Positions 39,901 to 53,300 of a DNA stretch of 64,000 bases are shown one piece after another. Every line of letters starts with the position of its first letter. Within the stretch, counting starts at the first letter, position 1. The notes below the pieces were generated by a model. That model was given only the letters and a program-made list of their open reading frames with translations, ran no database searches and was not told the origin of the DNA. The stretch lies in assembly GCA_016706425.1 (NCBI GenBank), contig JADJJR010000001.1, forward strand, positions 62,001 to 126,000. The letters are read 5' to 3'. The translations under genes were made by a program, and so were the position numbers. The DNA comes from Elusimicrobiota bacterium (lineage in GTDB: Bacteria > Elusimicrobiota > Elusimicrobia > FEN-1173).

Positions 39901-41300
39901 CAAAAGCCGAAGTAGGTTTCGTTCGCCAACAGGCCCACCTGTTCTTTCATCAGCCGGTGGGCCATGAAGCGGTTGCGAACGCTGCCGTTTTTCAAATAGT
40001 TGGCCAGGGCCACCAACGTCATGCCCTGATCGAGGGCGAGGAACCGGGGGGAATTTTTTCCGGTGCGGACGTTCACGCTGTCGTAAAAACCGTATTCGCC
40101 GTACAAATCCTTCACGCCGGCGAGGCGGCGGATGTTGGCGATCGCCTCTTCGGGCGCCACGTCCAGGGCCAAGAAGCTCACGTGCGGCGTGACGACCCCC
40201 TCGTCGGGATAGCCTTTGGCGCCCAAAAAGGGGACGCCGTACTCCTTGTAACCCTGGGGCGAATCCGGCGTGGCGCAGGGGGAAATGCCCCAGATCGGGT
40301 ACCGCTTGGTTTGCAGGGCGTAATGGATTTGGGCCTCCACGGCGGACCGGTTGTTGGCCCCCAAACCCTCGGGCGAATACTCCCGCTCGTTCAACACAAG
40401 CGTGGGCATTAAAAATTCAAAAAGACTGCCCCCCCAAGAGGGGACGAACCGAAGATTGTCGTGGCGGTAAAACCCGTAAAAGACATCGATCCCGTCCACC
40501 GCCCGGCTGACCCCCCGGGGAATTTGGTTTTGCCAAGTCCAGTCCGCGGGCAGCGTTCGGTACACCCGGTACCAATGGGATTTGGGCAAATCCCCCTTGG
40601 CGATGCCGATGTAGGACGACAACCGGGGTTCGGTGCACAGAAGACCATAATGGTTCTTGCTCAGCGCGCGTTTGTCGGACTCGTAACCGACGTACAATTG
40701 CCCGGCGTCGGCGTCGTACAGTTTCGAAAAATCCAAATCCTCCAGAAGGGCCTCGGCGTCCTCGCGAAGGGGCGGGTAGGCCTGGGCCGCCACCACCAAA
40801 CCCGCCGCCAACCAACCGTTGTCGACCGACGAGACGAATTTGCTGCTGGGGTTCAGGGTGATCGTCTCGTAATAATTGAAAAACTGCCCTTCCCAACGGG
40901 ACAGCTTCTTCAGCGTGTCGATGGCCTTGCGCGCGCGGGCTTCCCCCTGGGCGGGCGTGATGAATCCGAGGTCCTGCGCGGCGGTCAGGCTCATCAGATA
41001 CAAACCGACGTTGGTGGTGGAGGTGTAGCTCATCACCTTGGTGTGGGTCGGGGTGACCAACACGTTGTCCAAGGGGATGCCGTTTTCCTTATCCACCACG
41101 TCCCGGAAATAACCCCAGGTATCCCGGGCGATGGCGGTGAGGAATTCGGTGTCCGTAAGGTCGGGGTTGAGCGCTTTGGTGACGGCGGGTTTAAATCGGA
41201 CCAGGCGCGCCTGTTGCACGGCCTCGGGCACGGGGGTGCGCCCGGCCAGGGCGTGCAGCGCCAGGGGCAAAAACAAGAGGACGGAAAGGGCTTTTTTCAA
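39900..41300 (-). CDS. Secreted glycoamylase-like protein (GH144-type fold)
   Basis: This 466-residue exported protein has a signal peptide (ALSVLLFLPLALHALAG) and a full glycoamylase-like (PF10091) domain. Motifs include FLTAIARDTWGYFRDVVDKE, SYTSTTNVGLYLMSLTAAQD, WEGQFFNYYETITLNPSSKF, SSVDNGWLAAGLVVAAQA, YPIWGISPCATPDSPQGYKE, GVVTPHVSFLALDVAPEEA, GEYGFYDSVN and LALDQGMTLVALANYL. Known members are endo-beta-1,2-glucanases (GH144/GH162) and the cyclisation region of cyclic beta-1,2-glucan synthases, so action on beta-1,2-glucan is a reasoned guess. It starts with TTG at 41300, with AAGGA upstream, 72 nt after the giant gene. Confidence 0.78.
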   Translation of the reverse strand: MKKALSVLLFLPLALHALAGRTPVPEAVQQARLVRFKPAVTKALNPDLTDTEFLTAIARDTWGYFRDVVDKENGIPLDNVLVTPTHTKVMSYTSTTNVGLYLMSLTAAQDLGFITPAQGEARARKAIDTLKKLSRWEGQFFNYYETITLNPSSKFVSSVDNGWLAAGLVVAAQAYPPLREDAEALLEDLDFSKLYDADAGQLYVGYESDKRALSKNHYGLLCTEPRLSSYIGIAKGDLPKSHWYRVYRTLPADWTWQNQIPRGVSRAVDGIDVFYGFYRHDNLRFVPSWGGSLFEFLMPTLVLNEREYSPEGLGANNRSAVEAQIHYALQTKRYPIWGISPCATPDSPQGYKEYGVPFLGAKGYPDEGVVTPHVSFLALDVAPEEAIANIRRLAGVKDLYGEYGFYDSVNVRTGKNSPRFLALDQGMTLVALANYLKNGSVRNRFMAHRLMKEQVGLLANETYFGF

Positions 41301-41372
41301 GGGGTCCTTCCAACGTTTTGTGGCGCGCTCCAGCGGTGACGCGCTCGTCGGGAGTGTAGCAAAAAAACGGGG

Positions 41373-44300
41373 TTACGCCGCTTGGTTGATGGCCTCGATG
41401 GCCCGTTTCTCGTTTTCGATGGATTCGAGCACCGTGGCGGCGCCTTTGAGCACGACCCGACCCTGGGCGTCCCGCGTGACGACCTGTCCGGCTCTCGCCA
41501 TTTCCGCGGCCACGGCTTCGCCCGCGGCGCCGGAAAGCACCACGTCGGAAGCCACGTTCAGAAGCGCGTTGACCAGGTAAAGGACCTCGGCAAATCCCAG
41601 GTTCCGCCAGAAATCCCCTTCGGCGGCCGGGGCGATCACCACGAGCCGATGGGAACCGGCCAATTGGGCCAACCGGTTTCGGAGCGTCGTTTCCTGCCGC
41701 GCCACCACGTTGATCTGAAGACGGTCGACAAAGGCGGCGCTTAACCCCTCTAGGCGGGCGGTTTGCTCGCGGAAGGCGGCGATCAGGCGAGCGCGCTCTT
41801 TCTCCGTGGCCGGGGGGTTGGGCATGGCCAGAGTGAGGCTGTGATTGAGGTCGGTCGCCTCCCGGGCGACGCCGCGGATCTCGCTCAACAACCGGACGCC
41901 CACTTCGGGGTCGAATTGATTGCGCGGCAGGTCGACCACCCAGGCGACCCCGCTCTCGGGACCTTCCCGCGGGGTCCTTTTCAAAAGATCCCACAGGGTC
42001 CGAATGTTGGGCAGGCCCGGCAAGGACAGACCGGCCGAGACCCCGACCCCCGCGAGGGCGGCCACCGCCATGCCGGCCAGGAGAGGAAGGGCCGAGGTCG
42101 CGACGGCGCCCGTTTCGGCGGCGCCCACGGTGGCCGCGGCGGCCGGCGCCCCGGCCAGGGCGAAGAGGGCGGCGAAGGCCAGGGCGATCGCCACGGGACG
42201 GTTCAAGACGTTTTGAAGCAGTTTTTCGGTCCCCCGGGCCACAAGCCCAACGGCCGCGCGGACGGCGGACAGGGCGTTGGTCCGCACCATCGCCAAGGCG
42301 GCGCGCACCGCCGAGGAGCGGGCCCGCAGCGCGACCATCCCCAACAAAGCCAGGCTCGCCAAGGGCAGAACGCCCATGGAACCGGCCGACAAAACAGGGC
42401 TATCCACAGCGGCCGTGGCGGCGGCGACGTTCCCGCTCGCGAGCAGTAACACCAGGGCGGTCAATCCAATGAAAAAGCCGAGCCAACGGCCCCGGCCGGG
42501 CAACCCCCGCCCCTCCACCAGTGCCTGGCCGTGGAAGCGGCGCAGATAGACGCTCCATTCACGTTCGGTCACATTGACGCGCCGCACCCGTTCCATGGCC
42601 TGTTCGGCGTTCCAGGACGCGAAGTCGTCTTGGGACCGCAGGATAAACAACCCGGCCATTTCCAGAGCCCCGGTTTGAGCGTGGCCGTCGGCGCGACGCG
42701 GGAGAACGTAAATGGCGTACCCCCCGGCCGTCCGGAAACCAAGCAAGGCGGCCCCCGCCGCGCTGCCCGACAGGCCCTGGCCGTAGGCGCCCAGGTTCAA
42801 GGAACGCGAAACCAATTCCAGCGCCCGTTCGAGGCCCACGCCCGTGTCATCGGAGGACACCACGAACCCGTGCCAGCCGCCCCGAAGCTCTTCGACTTTA
42901 GCCGTCCCCTGTTGCCAAAGGGTGACGCGGGGGGCGGATTCCATCGCCAGCGTTCCCCCCGTCAGGGAATTGACGACGTCCAGAGGCACCAATTGGTTGT
43001 GGTCCCGATCCAGGACGGAGGCGCCCGAGGATTCCGGCGTGCGCCCTTCGTTGCGGAAGACAAGGTGACCGGCGGCCTGACGGAGTAAATTCACGAAGTG
43101 GCGTGCCCCGTGCGGGGTCCATTCTTGGGGTTCGTTGGTCTCCTCGGAAACATCCAACAGGGCGCCGGGCAACGGCGGGTTGTCGTTGGTGCGGATCAAC
43201 CGACCGTCCAAACGCAGACGGGCCCGGTCCGCGGCCAGCCGATCGGGGCTCAAGGGATCGTCCACGTAATTCCCCGCCAAGGCCGCCGCGCGCGCCGTGT
43301 TCAAAACCGCCGCGAAAGCGCCGTCCCGCCGCGTCTCCATAGCGGCCAAGCGGGGAGCGGCGATGCGGCCGGCGGCGGCGTCCGCGTCGAACAAACCCAC
43401 CAGCCGTTCGCTGGTGGATTTCAGGGCGTTCAACCTTTCGGTGACGGCGCGGCGCGCGACGTCAAAATCTTCGGCGGAGATGGAGAGCGACGCCCGCCGC
43501 GGCTCCGTCTCCTCAGCCGTCAAGATCCCCGGGACACCGGCCATCAACAGACCCTCGTCGCTGTTTAGGGACCGAACGGTGGGCAACACCGTGATGGTGA
43601 CGCCCGTTTCGTCGCTGTTGCCGATCACCGTCACTTCCCGGTCCCCCAGAGCGTCGAGCACGGCCTGCAGCACAGCGGACAGGTCGTCCGTCCTGGCCGC
43701 GGCGCGCACCACGAAACCGCGCACGGCCCCTTCGCTCAAGACCTCAACGCGCGGGCCAAATTTCGGGAGTCCCGCCGCGTCTTTCGCGATGTCCAGCGGC
43801 GTCGTGGCGGCGCGTTGGATGGGAAGGTCGCCCACCCGCACCCATTCCGCGTTCTTCGTCCGGTAATTCCAAAAGACCGGGGCCCCGGGGGTGGTCATAA
43901 ACGCGAAATCGACGAAGACGGAAGCGTTCTGCCAGTTCCCGCCGTCGCCGGCCACGTCAAAATTAACGTCAAAATCGTCGCCCGCTTCCTCTTCCAGGCC
44001 GGGGATAGGCACGTCGACATCAAGGGCCGGACCCGCGTTCCAATCGTCCGGGTTAAAGTCGATGTCGAAGTCGTCCTCCGCCCCCGTCGCTCCCCCGGGC
44101 ACGAGGGTCGGGTCGGTCCGTTCCGCCGTCTCGGGCGAAGGTTTGGGGCCCCGTCGGAACCACAGGACGAACAACGCCCCCACGACCAGGCTGGCGAGCA
44201 GGGCCGCCGCGGCGGGGGCAAACCGCAGAACGTTTCGCGCCCACGGAGTTCCCGTATCGACGTCGGCGGCGGGCGCGGGGGCCGAGGCGGTCGCCTTCGG

Positions 44301-47300
44301 CGCGGCCGGGGCCGTCGGCGTCGTCGGCCGGGCCGATGTGCCGTTGATCGCGGCCGGCGTTCCGTCTTGTTTCAGTTCCACGGGGGTGTATTCCACCGTG
44401 TAGCGCACCTGGATCGTGCCCCCCGTGCGGAAGGTGAGATCGGCGGCCCCGCCCACGACGGGGGCGATCGCGATGTTGTCGCGCGCGGTGGACTGCTGGG
44501 GCAGCAGGGTGTAGGTGGCGACCGGAGCCACGCGCGTGACCTTCCCCGAAGGATCGGTGATGGTGACCGTGTCCGGAAGCAATTTGACGTTCGGGGTGTT
44601 GTTGTAGGCGGTCCCCCCCAGGGATATAGAGCGGACGTTCCAGGTGGTCAAGCCGTTGGCCGGCAGGGGTTGGTCGTTTCCGAAATACGAATAGTAGCGA
44701 TCTCCCGAAACCCCCAGGGCCTCGACAAAGAGGGACCGGTCGGAGGGGGACGGCGGCCCGTTGGGCTTCCCGATGTAGCTTTGGGAATTCAGGCTCCCGA
44801 CGTTGAATTCGCTGAGGGTCACATCCCGCCGCGCCCCGAAATCGCCCGCGACGGTCACCCGCGTGTTGCCCGGTACCACCCCGATGGCCATTTGGAAGTT
44901 ATTCGATGTGAAAACCCCCGCCGCGTCGCGAAGCGTCGCCGACAACACCAACCGACCGTTTTCGTCGACCCGGTATTTGACGTTGGTCATTTCGGCCCCG
45001 TACCGGTACGCTTTTTTACCGGCGGCCGTTGTCTCCCCGTAACCCATGACCACGAGGGAAGGGCCGGGGCTCAAGGGGTAAGCCACCCCGGCGGTTCCGG
45101 GAATCGCTCCGGGCATAAATTCCGCGTAGCCGGTCGACACCTCGATCCGACCGATCAAATACCCCCCGCTCATGATTTTGTGTTCCACCACCGGCCGACC
45201 GCCGCGCGTTTCTTCGTTTTGGCGGACCTCAAAACCCGATTCCTGGAACACACGGTCGCGCGTGGCGGCGGGCGCCTCAAAAACATAGGGGGCTTTCGTG
45301 AGCACGGACTGGGTGTCCTGGTAGAGACGCGGGGAGAAACCCACGCCAAAAATCAAACCGTACGCCACGGGCAGGCCCAGGTAAAGGGCGAGCGCCGTGT
45401 TGCTCAGGGCGGGGACTCCGCCGCGCCGTTTGTTGAGCTCCTCCAAATCCGCCCGCAGGCGCGCCAGGCCGGGCAGCCCATCTCGCGCGGGCAGGCGACC
45501 CCGGCGGGCCAGGCCCCACAACCCAACCCCAAACCCACCCAGGGCGAGCAAAAGGAGCATTTCAAAAGCGGCCTGGTTTTTCTCGCTGACGCCTTGAACA
45601 TAGGTTCGGTCCAGGGATTCCCCCAATTGGATCAGGTAACCGAGGCGCTCCTCCAAACCCGCCCGGATCTGTTGGAGGATGCGAATTTGCGTTTGATAAT
45701 CCTCGGCCAGCGATTCCCGCAGATCCCGCCTGGCGGTTTCCATCTTAACGGTCAACTCCCCGATGGCCCGATCCACTTTGGCGACCTCGTCCAGATAAGG
45801 GTTCTTTTGCCCCAACACCTTCTCCTGAGACGCCAGTTCCTGGACCACCGATTTCAAATCCCGCCCGAAGGCCTTGCGTTCCCATTCCTTTAAAAATTTT
45901 GCGTGCTCCGGAATCTCGTCGTCCAGATAGACGCCGAAAAGGTTCCCGTAGACGGCTTTGACCACGGTGTTCGTCATCCAGGGGGAGTTGGTTCGTTTTT
46001 GTTTGACTTCAATGCGATCGCCCGTTTCGCCCAGAGGGCGCGCGGCGGCCAGCTCCCGCGCCAAGGCCTCGTAAAGGACGACGGCCGAGTCCACCCGGAA
46101 TTTCAACCCGGGGCCGCCCGCGGAATCCCGCAGGAGAAAATCGTTGTAATCCCTCAAAATGTCCGGGATCCGCCCCGCCACCTTTTGAAGGGTTTCCGGC
46201 GAAATGCGGTGGTTCAACGTCAACATCATGGCGTAGCTGAATTCCACCCCCTCGGCCGAGTATTCGTTGGCGTTGCGCAGCTCGTCCAACGCCTGGCGCA
46301 GACCCTCGGTGGATTGGACGGTTTTTAAATTGACATAGAAACGGTCCACGAACTCTTCAACGGAGGCGATCCCGTTGCCGGCGAAAAATTCTTTCAACCG
46401 CGCGTCCGCCTGGGGGGAGTACACCAAGTAGTCGATGAACGCAAATCGCATCGCGTAGTTGTTGATTTTGCCGTTCAGCCGGCCGAGGCGCTCCGCGTCG
46501 CGGTAGCTCTGCACGCGAATGATTTCGTCCTTGTATTGCCCGGTCTTAAGATATTTGAGCGTCTTGAAATAGTGGGTGAGGAGGCCGTCCACGGTCACGC
46601 CTTTCATCGCCGGCGCGCCCGCGGCCGCGATTTCGTTGTTCATGTCGCGGACGATCTCATCCATGGTGTAACCCGCGTCCAGGATGAATTGGCTCTCGTC
46701 GATTTCCGGACGGACGAAAACGATTTGCGCGCGCTTTTCCTCGTCGGCGGCGCCGGCTTTTTCGTCTTCCAGTTCGGCGGCCATGCCGAAACGCCGGTCC
46801 TGTTGGGCCCGGGTCACAAAGCGCGCCTCAATGGCCGCGGCGTCCTTGCGGAGGTTCTCCTTCAGCACCCGAAGATAAGTGCCCAACTCGCCCAAGTAAC
46901 GCCCGCCCGCGGGCCCCTGTTCGGGCTGGAGGTACGTCCCCTTCAACTCCTCGTAGTGCCGCTCCAGGACATCGATGTAATTGGTGAAGATTTCGGAGAA
47001 CCGGGACTCCTCCATCAACCCCGTCGCCTTCATACGACCCACCCATTTCTCCGACTCGCCCAGGATTTCAAAGATCGGGCGCAGGCGGGGGTACAGGTCT
47101 TTGCCGTCGGCCGTTTTTTGGCGGACGCCTTGATGGACGTGCACCAAAGCCCGGGCGGCGGTTTTGAGGACGGGCACGTCCGCCGCCACGTCCACGGAAC
47201 TCGGCTGGCCGGGGCCGGCCGACGGGCCGGTCAACATGTTGTAGGTTTGGCCCAATCCCACGATTTTCTGCAGGATGAAGAAATCGATCACCGGCATGCT

Positions 47301-50300
47301 GACCCCCGGCGGTACCGTCGATTCCGACCGGATGATGCCTTCGAGGTAGCCCCGGACGAACGTGTCGCCGAGTTTCTCGTCCAGGTCCAGGAATTTTGCC
47401 CCCATGAGGGCGTCGACGTCTTGCAATTTCATAATGCGCAACTCGTCCTCGAAACGGCCGCCGTTCGATTCGAAGTTGTACCCCCCCGTCACCAAGGATT
47501 CGATGAACCCCTCTTCCTGGTAGGGCAAATGCGGAAACCGCGTTTTCCCGGTCGCCGGGGAGGCGGTGTAAAACAGGTCGTAATAGCGCAGATACCGCGA
47601 GGCCAAAAGCTGATAATTGATTTCCGCGCCGGGGAACTTTTTTCCGGCGTCGATGAACATCTCGGTCAGGCCGATGACGCCGTTGAACGTGAAGATCGGA
47701 TGGTCCGGGGCGAAGCGAATGCCGGATTTGCGGAAAATATCGTCGTTGATGACCCAGAGCATTTTTTCGCCCGCCCCCCCCGACGTGCGGATGAATTTGA
47801 CAAAAGCCGGGTCGGACATAAACCGCTCCACCTGGTTCAATCGCTCGTAGTAGTACGATTCCCAGAATTTCCCGAACCCCCATTTCTGTTTGAGAAGGGC
47901 GACCATATCCACGAACCCCTCCTCGCGGTAGGGCACGTGTTGGTATTGGCGACCGCCGTATTTCGGCGCGTTCGCGAAATGATCCCAGGCGTCGATGTAG
48001 GCGGCCATCCAGCCTTCGGGCGAAAGCCCCCGCGCGGCCAGGGCCCCGCCGGGCCGCATGCCGTTGTGCTCAGCGTTGACCACAAGGTTGGCCAAGGAGC
48101 GCAGAGCCAGGAAGTCCCGGCCCCGTTCGGTCATGCGTTCGTTGGCTTGCGGGGACAACAGGCCGGATTTGACGGCCCGATAGGCGCCGAACGACTCCGA
48201 CCGCAAAATCCCCGGTCGATCGCTCAGGATGTTGTCGATTTTTTGGAATATCAAACGTGTGTGGGCGATGTAATTGCCCTGGTTGAAGTTCGTCCCACCT
48301 CGCTTTTTCAGGAGGTAAATTTGAATCGCCTCGTTCTCCAGAATGCCGGGCTCTTTAAGGACGTAGTTGTTGACCCGCGGCAATCCCCGCGTTTGTTGGC
48401 CGATAAGTTGGGTGTAGCCCATCAGCTCCCGGCCCACCGCGGTGACGGTTTTCAGAAACGCCGGGGAATAGGCGGGAAGGGGAGCCGGGGCCTTTTCGCT
48501 GAAGATCGCGGACGTCGCCATTTTGTAAAACGCCTGCAGCACCTGAATTTTCAAATCCATGGGTTTGATTTCCCGACCGCCGATTCCCAGCTGTTCCTGG
48601 GTGTCCCGCATCCGGGCGCGGACCGCTTCGATGAAACTTTCGGGCAGGGATTCGTAAACGCCGGCGTTCCACAGGTCGTTGATGGGCTGGAGCACAAACC
48701 CTTCCACTTCCTTGGTGAACCCCGCTTTGGGGTCGAATTTTTTTTCCATGCCGTTCAATTCGTAACCGGCAACCACGTAGTATTCCCGAAAACCGACCGC
48801 GTCGGAGGGCAGATCGTGGAGGTTGTCGAACAGGGCGTCGTACGCCCGCGCGCGCTCGGCGAGGGTGATCATCAATTCGGCGACGCGCTTGGGTTTCCCC
48901 GCGTGCTCCGTTTTCAACTTCGGGAAGGCGGTGTAAATCCCGTCCACCAGTTGGGCCATGCTTTGCACCGCGTTGAATTGACGGACCTCGGCGTCTTCAA
49001 TGGCCGCGCCCATTTCGTTTTCGATTTCGGCGTTGATTTTGTTGCGGTACCAATCCCAGGCCGGGCTGGCGTCGATCGTGGCCATGATTTTCGGGGAAGA
49101 GCTCCAGGCCGCCCAATACCGGAGCATGGGAAGAACGTTCCCCTCCCAGTAGGTCTTTTCAGACACCTCCGGGTGCAACGTTCTCATTTTCAAGGAATGC
49201 AACAAAAGGGTAGCCAGGATGCCTGGTTTTTCCGGCACCCGCAAATCCTTGACCCGCTCCCGCACACCCAAGAGGGCCCGCATGGTTTCCTGGTAGGTGT
49301 ACGGGGTGCGGTCCGCCTTAACGATTTCATTTTTCTGGATGTTTAAGTGGAGCATCGCGAGGTCGCGCAGAACGTTGTACTCCTGGGCTTTGGGCGTCAT
49401 GTCCGCCACCAACGCGGGCGGGAGCAGCGACAGCACGTGCTGGGTGTAGGCGTCCGATATTTTCCAGCCCCGCCGGGCCATGTCGGCGGCGATGGACTCC
49501 GAGGTTTTGAGAACGTCGCGGAACACGCGAAGGTACTCCGCCTTGCGCTCGGGTTGGCCCTCAAGGAGATAAAGCATGATGCCCTCCACCTCCAGCACCC
49601 CGGGCTCCATTTTCATGTGGGTGCCGTAAAGCGTCGGGGCCAGGGACTGGGCCAGGGTCTGGACCGTGGCGAGTTCCCGGGCGACGGACAAAGCGGCGGC
49701 ACGGATCTCGCCCATGTCTTTGGATTGGACCTTGGTGCGGTTGAATAATGCGATCCGACCCAGGTTGTATTCGGTTTGAAGGTAAGCGAGACGCAAATCC
49801 TTTTCGGACGGCGTTTTGTTGAACTTTTTCAAATCCTCGGTCATCCGGTCCTTGACGAGGCCGTAAAGCGTTGCGTCGACCGGGTGTTTCGCCGCGTCGC
49901 TGAATTGTTGGATGTAATCCGCCCCGATGCGCTCCAGGAAAGTCGTCATGTATTCCGCGGACGAGGGGTCGGTGATGTTTTTTTGGTTGTGCTCGAGCAT
50001 TTGGGTCAGGAATTCCTGCAACCCCCCGGGCTCCTGGTAGAAAGCCGTCACCATGGGAACCATTTCGAGGTGAGCGTCCGAAAGGAAGGGGATGCGCACC
50101 GGCAGGACGAAGGTGATGTTGCCCATGACCCGCAGGAATTTCGCCGCGGGTTTGGGGAACAGTTGAACGGGCCGAACGTCCACGCTCGGCACCACGACTT
50201 CCCAGGCCCGCTCAATTTCGTAGGAAAGCTTCGTGAACCGCCACACCAAGTCGGGGGTGATCTTTTCCAGCGGGTAGCCCAATCCGTAATGGAGATTGAT

Positions 50301-53300
50301 GACCGCGGTGGACAAAACCTCGTATTTGTCGAGGGAATCGGAGGCCTTCTCGGCCAGGTCCCGGTAATCCTGTTCCGTGATCAAGACGGTGTCGTTCTTG
50401 GGGTGCTTCATGGTTTGGCCGTTTTGGACCTGGGTCGTGTAATCGTGGTCCCAGAGGGATTTGATCTTGTCCCAAAGCAACAGCTGGGCGATCTCATCCA
50501 CCGATCGAACCCGCGATTGAGGTGTCGTGCTCGTGTCGCCCAGGGCGGCGTTGATGTCCATGAGCAGGGCCGTCTGCGCCCAATACTTGGCCACCATGGG
50601 TTCGCGCAGCCAAGGGTACCCCTTGGACAACATGTTGAGGTAGGTGCCCACGTCCACGACTTTCAGGGCGACGGCGGCGTGGGGCTCCAGCGTGATGAGG
50701 GCCGTGGCGCCGCCGTAGATGCCGACGTTCTCCCATTTCACCAGATCGGTGTTCATGAGGTCCAACTGCGAAAGGAGATAGGCGAGCTTCTTGGTCTGTT
50801 CTTCAGTCAATTGCGGCTTCTTGAGCATGCCGAGGGGCTCCGGCGGCTCGAACCGGGCGGTCGAGTAGGGGCTGGTTTTCACATCGCCGGGCAAGGGCAA
50901 ATCGAGTTTCGGGATCCCGGTGAGGCGAAGCGATTCGACCCCGGGGAACACCTCGGCCTTGATGCCGGCCCCCACGTTGGTGGCCGCCTGCAAAATTTTG
51001 GGAGCGGCCTCTTGAGCGATGGGTTCGGTCCGCTGCACCTGGAGGGCCAACCCGCCCGAAATGTCGACGCCGGCGTAGGGCCGGGGGTTGGTGACGGGAT
51101 CCGCCAACTGTTTTAGAACCACTTCCGCCGCGGGCGGGGTGCGCAGGGCCTGGATTTTCGAATCCGTCAAAAACGTCGTGACCGGGGAAAAGAAAATGAC
51201 GCCGGCAATCAACGCCGAGAGGCCGTAGACCTGGAGCCAGCGCCACCGCATGGCTTTTTTATCGTCCCGCCGGTACGCCTGCCCCGCGAAATGCGCCACC
51301 ACCCACCCCGTGAGCATGGACGCCACCAGGATCGAAATGCCCAGGGGCCAGAGCGCCCCGAAATAAATGTTCCCGGTGTAGATCAACCCCGCGAAAACGG
51401 CGAAGCTCAGGGTGCCAAAAAGCACCAGGTTCATCATGGAGATCTCGCTGCGCCAGGTGTCGCCGATTTTTACGCCCAGCATTTCCCGGACGACGGTGGC
51501 CGACGAGGTCACCCAGACCGACGGAACGTTTTTGACGAATTCGATGACTTTGGCGACCCTTTCAAGATAGAAGGTGCGTTTGATCGCGATGGGCAGGGAC
51601 ATCAAGGTCGTCGCGGAAATGGACAACAGCGACATGAAGAAATTTTTGATCCCGAAAACCACCAAAAGACCCGCGAACAATAGTTTCCCCACCGCCGGCG
51701 AGGTGGTGACGATTCGGACGCGACTGATGGCGTCGTAGTAGGCCGGGTACAAGAAATGCCCGCGGAACGCGACGCCCAGCATGGTGATGCCGAACAACAC
51801 GTAGGCCAGGGTCTCGTTGGTCAGGATCGCTTGATCCATAAAGAGCCACAACGGAACCAAAGCCGCGAGAACGATCAAGAAAGACGGGTCGCCGTTCAAC
51901 CGAAAATCGATTCCGCCCAAGTGGTACCGGTGGGCGTGGGGCAAAGCGTCCCGGGCGTAGGCTTTGGCGGTGGCCTGCATTTGCAGATCGCCCCGCAGCC
52001 AACGGAAATCGCGGTCGACGACGCCGGCCAACGTCAACAGGTCGCGCTCGCGCACACCGATGGCGTTGGTCAAATAGGCCGCGATTCGTTGCACCACCGG
52101 CCTCGGGCCCTCGTCGGCGGCGGCGTCAAAAATCCGCCAGGTCGTCCATTCCCCCTGCTCATTGATCCGTTGCACTTCGACCGAGATCGCCCCGTTCCCG
52201 CCCGCGACGGGAGTCATCACCAACCGCAGGAGATCGTATCGATCGCCCATTTGCATCCGGTAGGTTTGGAACGCCTGTTTGGTTTCCCTGTCCTGGGTCC
52301 GGGACATCAGTTGGAAGGTGTGGGCGACGTCCCCGTAGACGGCTTCCGTCGGGGAGAACTGGCTTTCCTGCCAGTCGTGGGACAAGGCACGGGCCACCGT
52401 GACACGCTCGTCGGTAAAGGAGTCGCCGTAGGCCGCCCGCTTAAACACTTTTCCGTACATCGCGGACATTCGACCGAAGAGGTCGGCCTTGAACCGCGCG
52501 TCGTATTGGTTATGAATCAAGCGGGATTTGTCCAAATAATCGAGCAGGATACTGGCGAAATAAACGCCGGCCAAGCCGCCCCGGGTGTTTCGCGGCGCGT
52601 CCACTTCGATGGCGGGGTTGAAACCCACCACCCCCTGGTTGGCCGGGTGCTCGGCCACGCCGATGGCCGCTTCCACGGCCCCGGGAAGAATGGAGTTTTT
52701 GTCGTCCATGACGACGCTCAAATCGTCAGGCTCCAACGAGCGACCTTCCGCGTCCGAGAGCCGGTCGGTGGTGAAGGCGGAGATGGCCGCCGAGAGAGCC
52801 TTATTTGCATCCGCCCGGGAGAGGGAGCGCGTTTGGCCGTTTTCGGTCACTTGGACAACATCCGCGGAAAGCGCGCTTTTGAACAGAACGGTGGTCCCGT
52901 CCATTCGGTGCACGAGAACCTCGTTGCGGAAATACCCCAAAATGTCCCCGGCCAGTTGAGCGGCGTTGGGGAAAATGGGGGCGTCCGGGTTCGTGAAATG
53001 CTCGTGGGCGCGGATGTTGGTGTAAGCGGGCGGGCGGGTATGCCCGGCTTTGATCCATTCCAACCCCGCCACGTTCCCCAATTTCTTGCCCCAGCCCCCC
53101 CGCCCCCAACGCACCACGGCGTCAACGCCCTCGGCATCAACCGCCTTTAATAACGCGATCGCCTCCGCCCGGGGCAGGGTGTCCAGGGCCCTCTGCCCAT
53201 CGGCCGTGGTCCGGATGTGGAGGACATTGGCCCCTTGCACCGTGAAGTAGTCCCGGGACCCGTCTTTGCCGAACACGGTGAAGCGGTCCCCCAGGGCCTT

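Noticed and set aside
41301..41372. Terminator after the giant gene
   Set aside because: A seven-T run follows the stop codon but no hairpin precedes it, so transcription may continue into the glycoamylase-like genes.
43815..49346. Long plus-strand open frames (up to about 930 codons) antisense to the giant gene
   Set aside because: They are mirror frames of a GC-rich coding strand, have Arg/His/Gly/Pro-biased translations without domains, and lack start signals.
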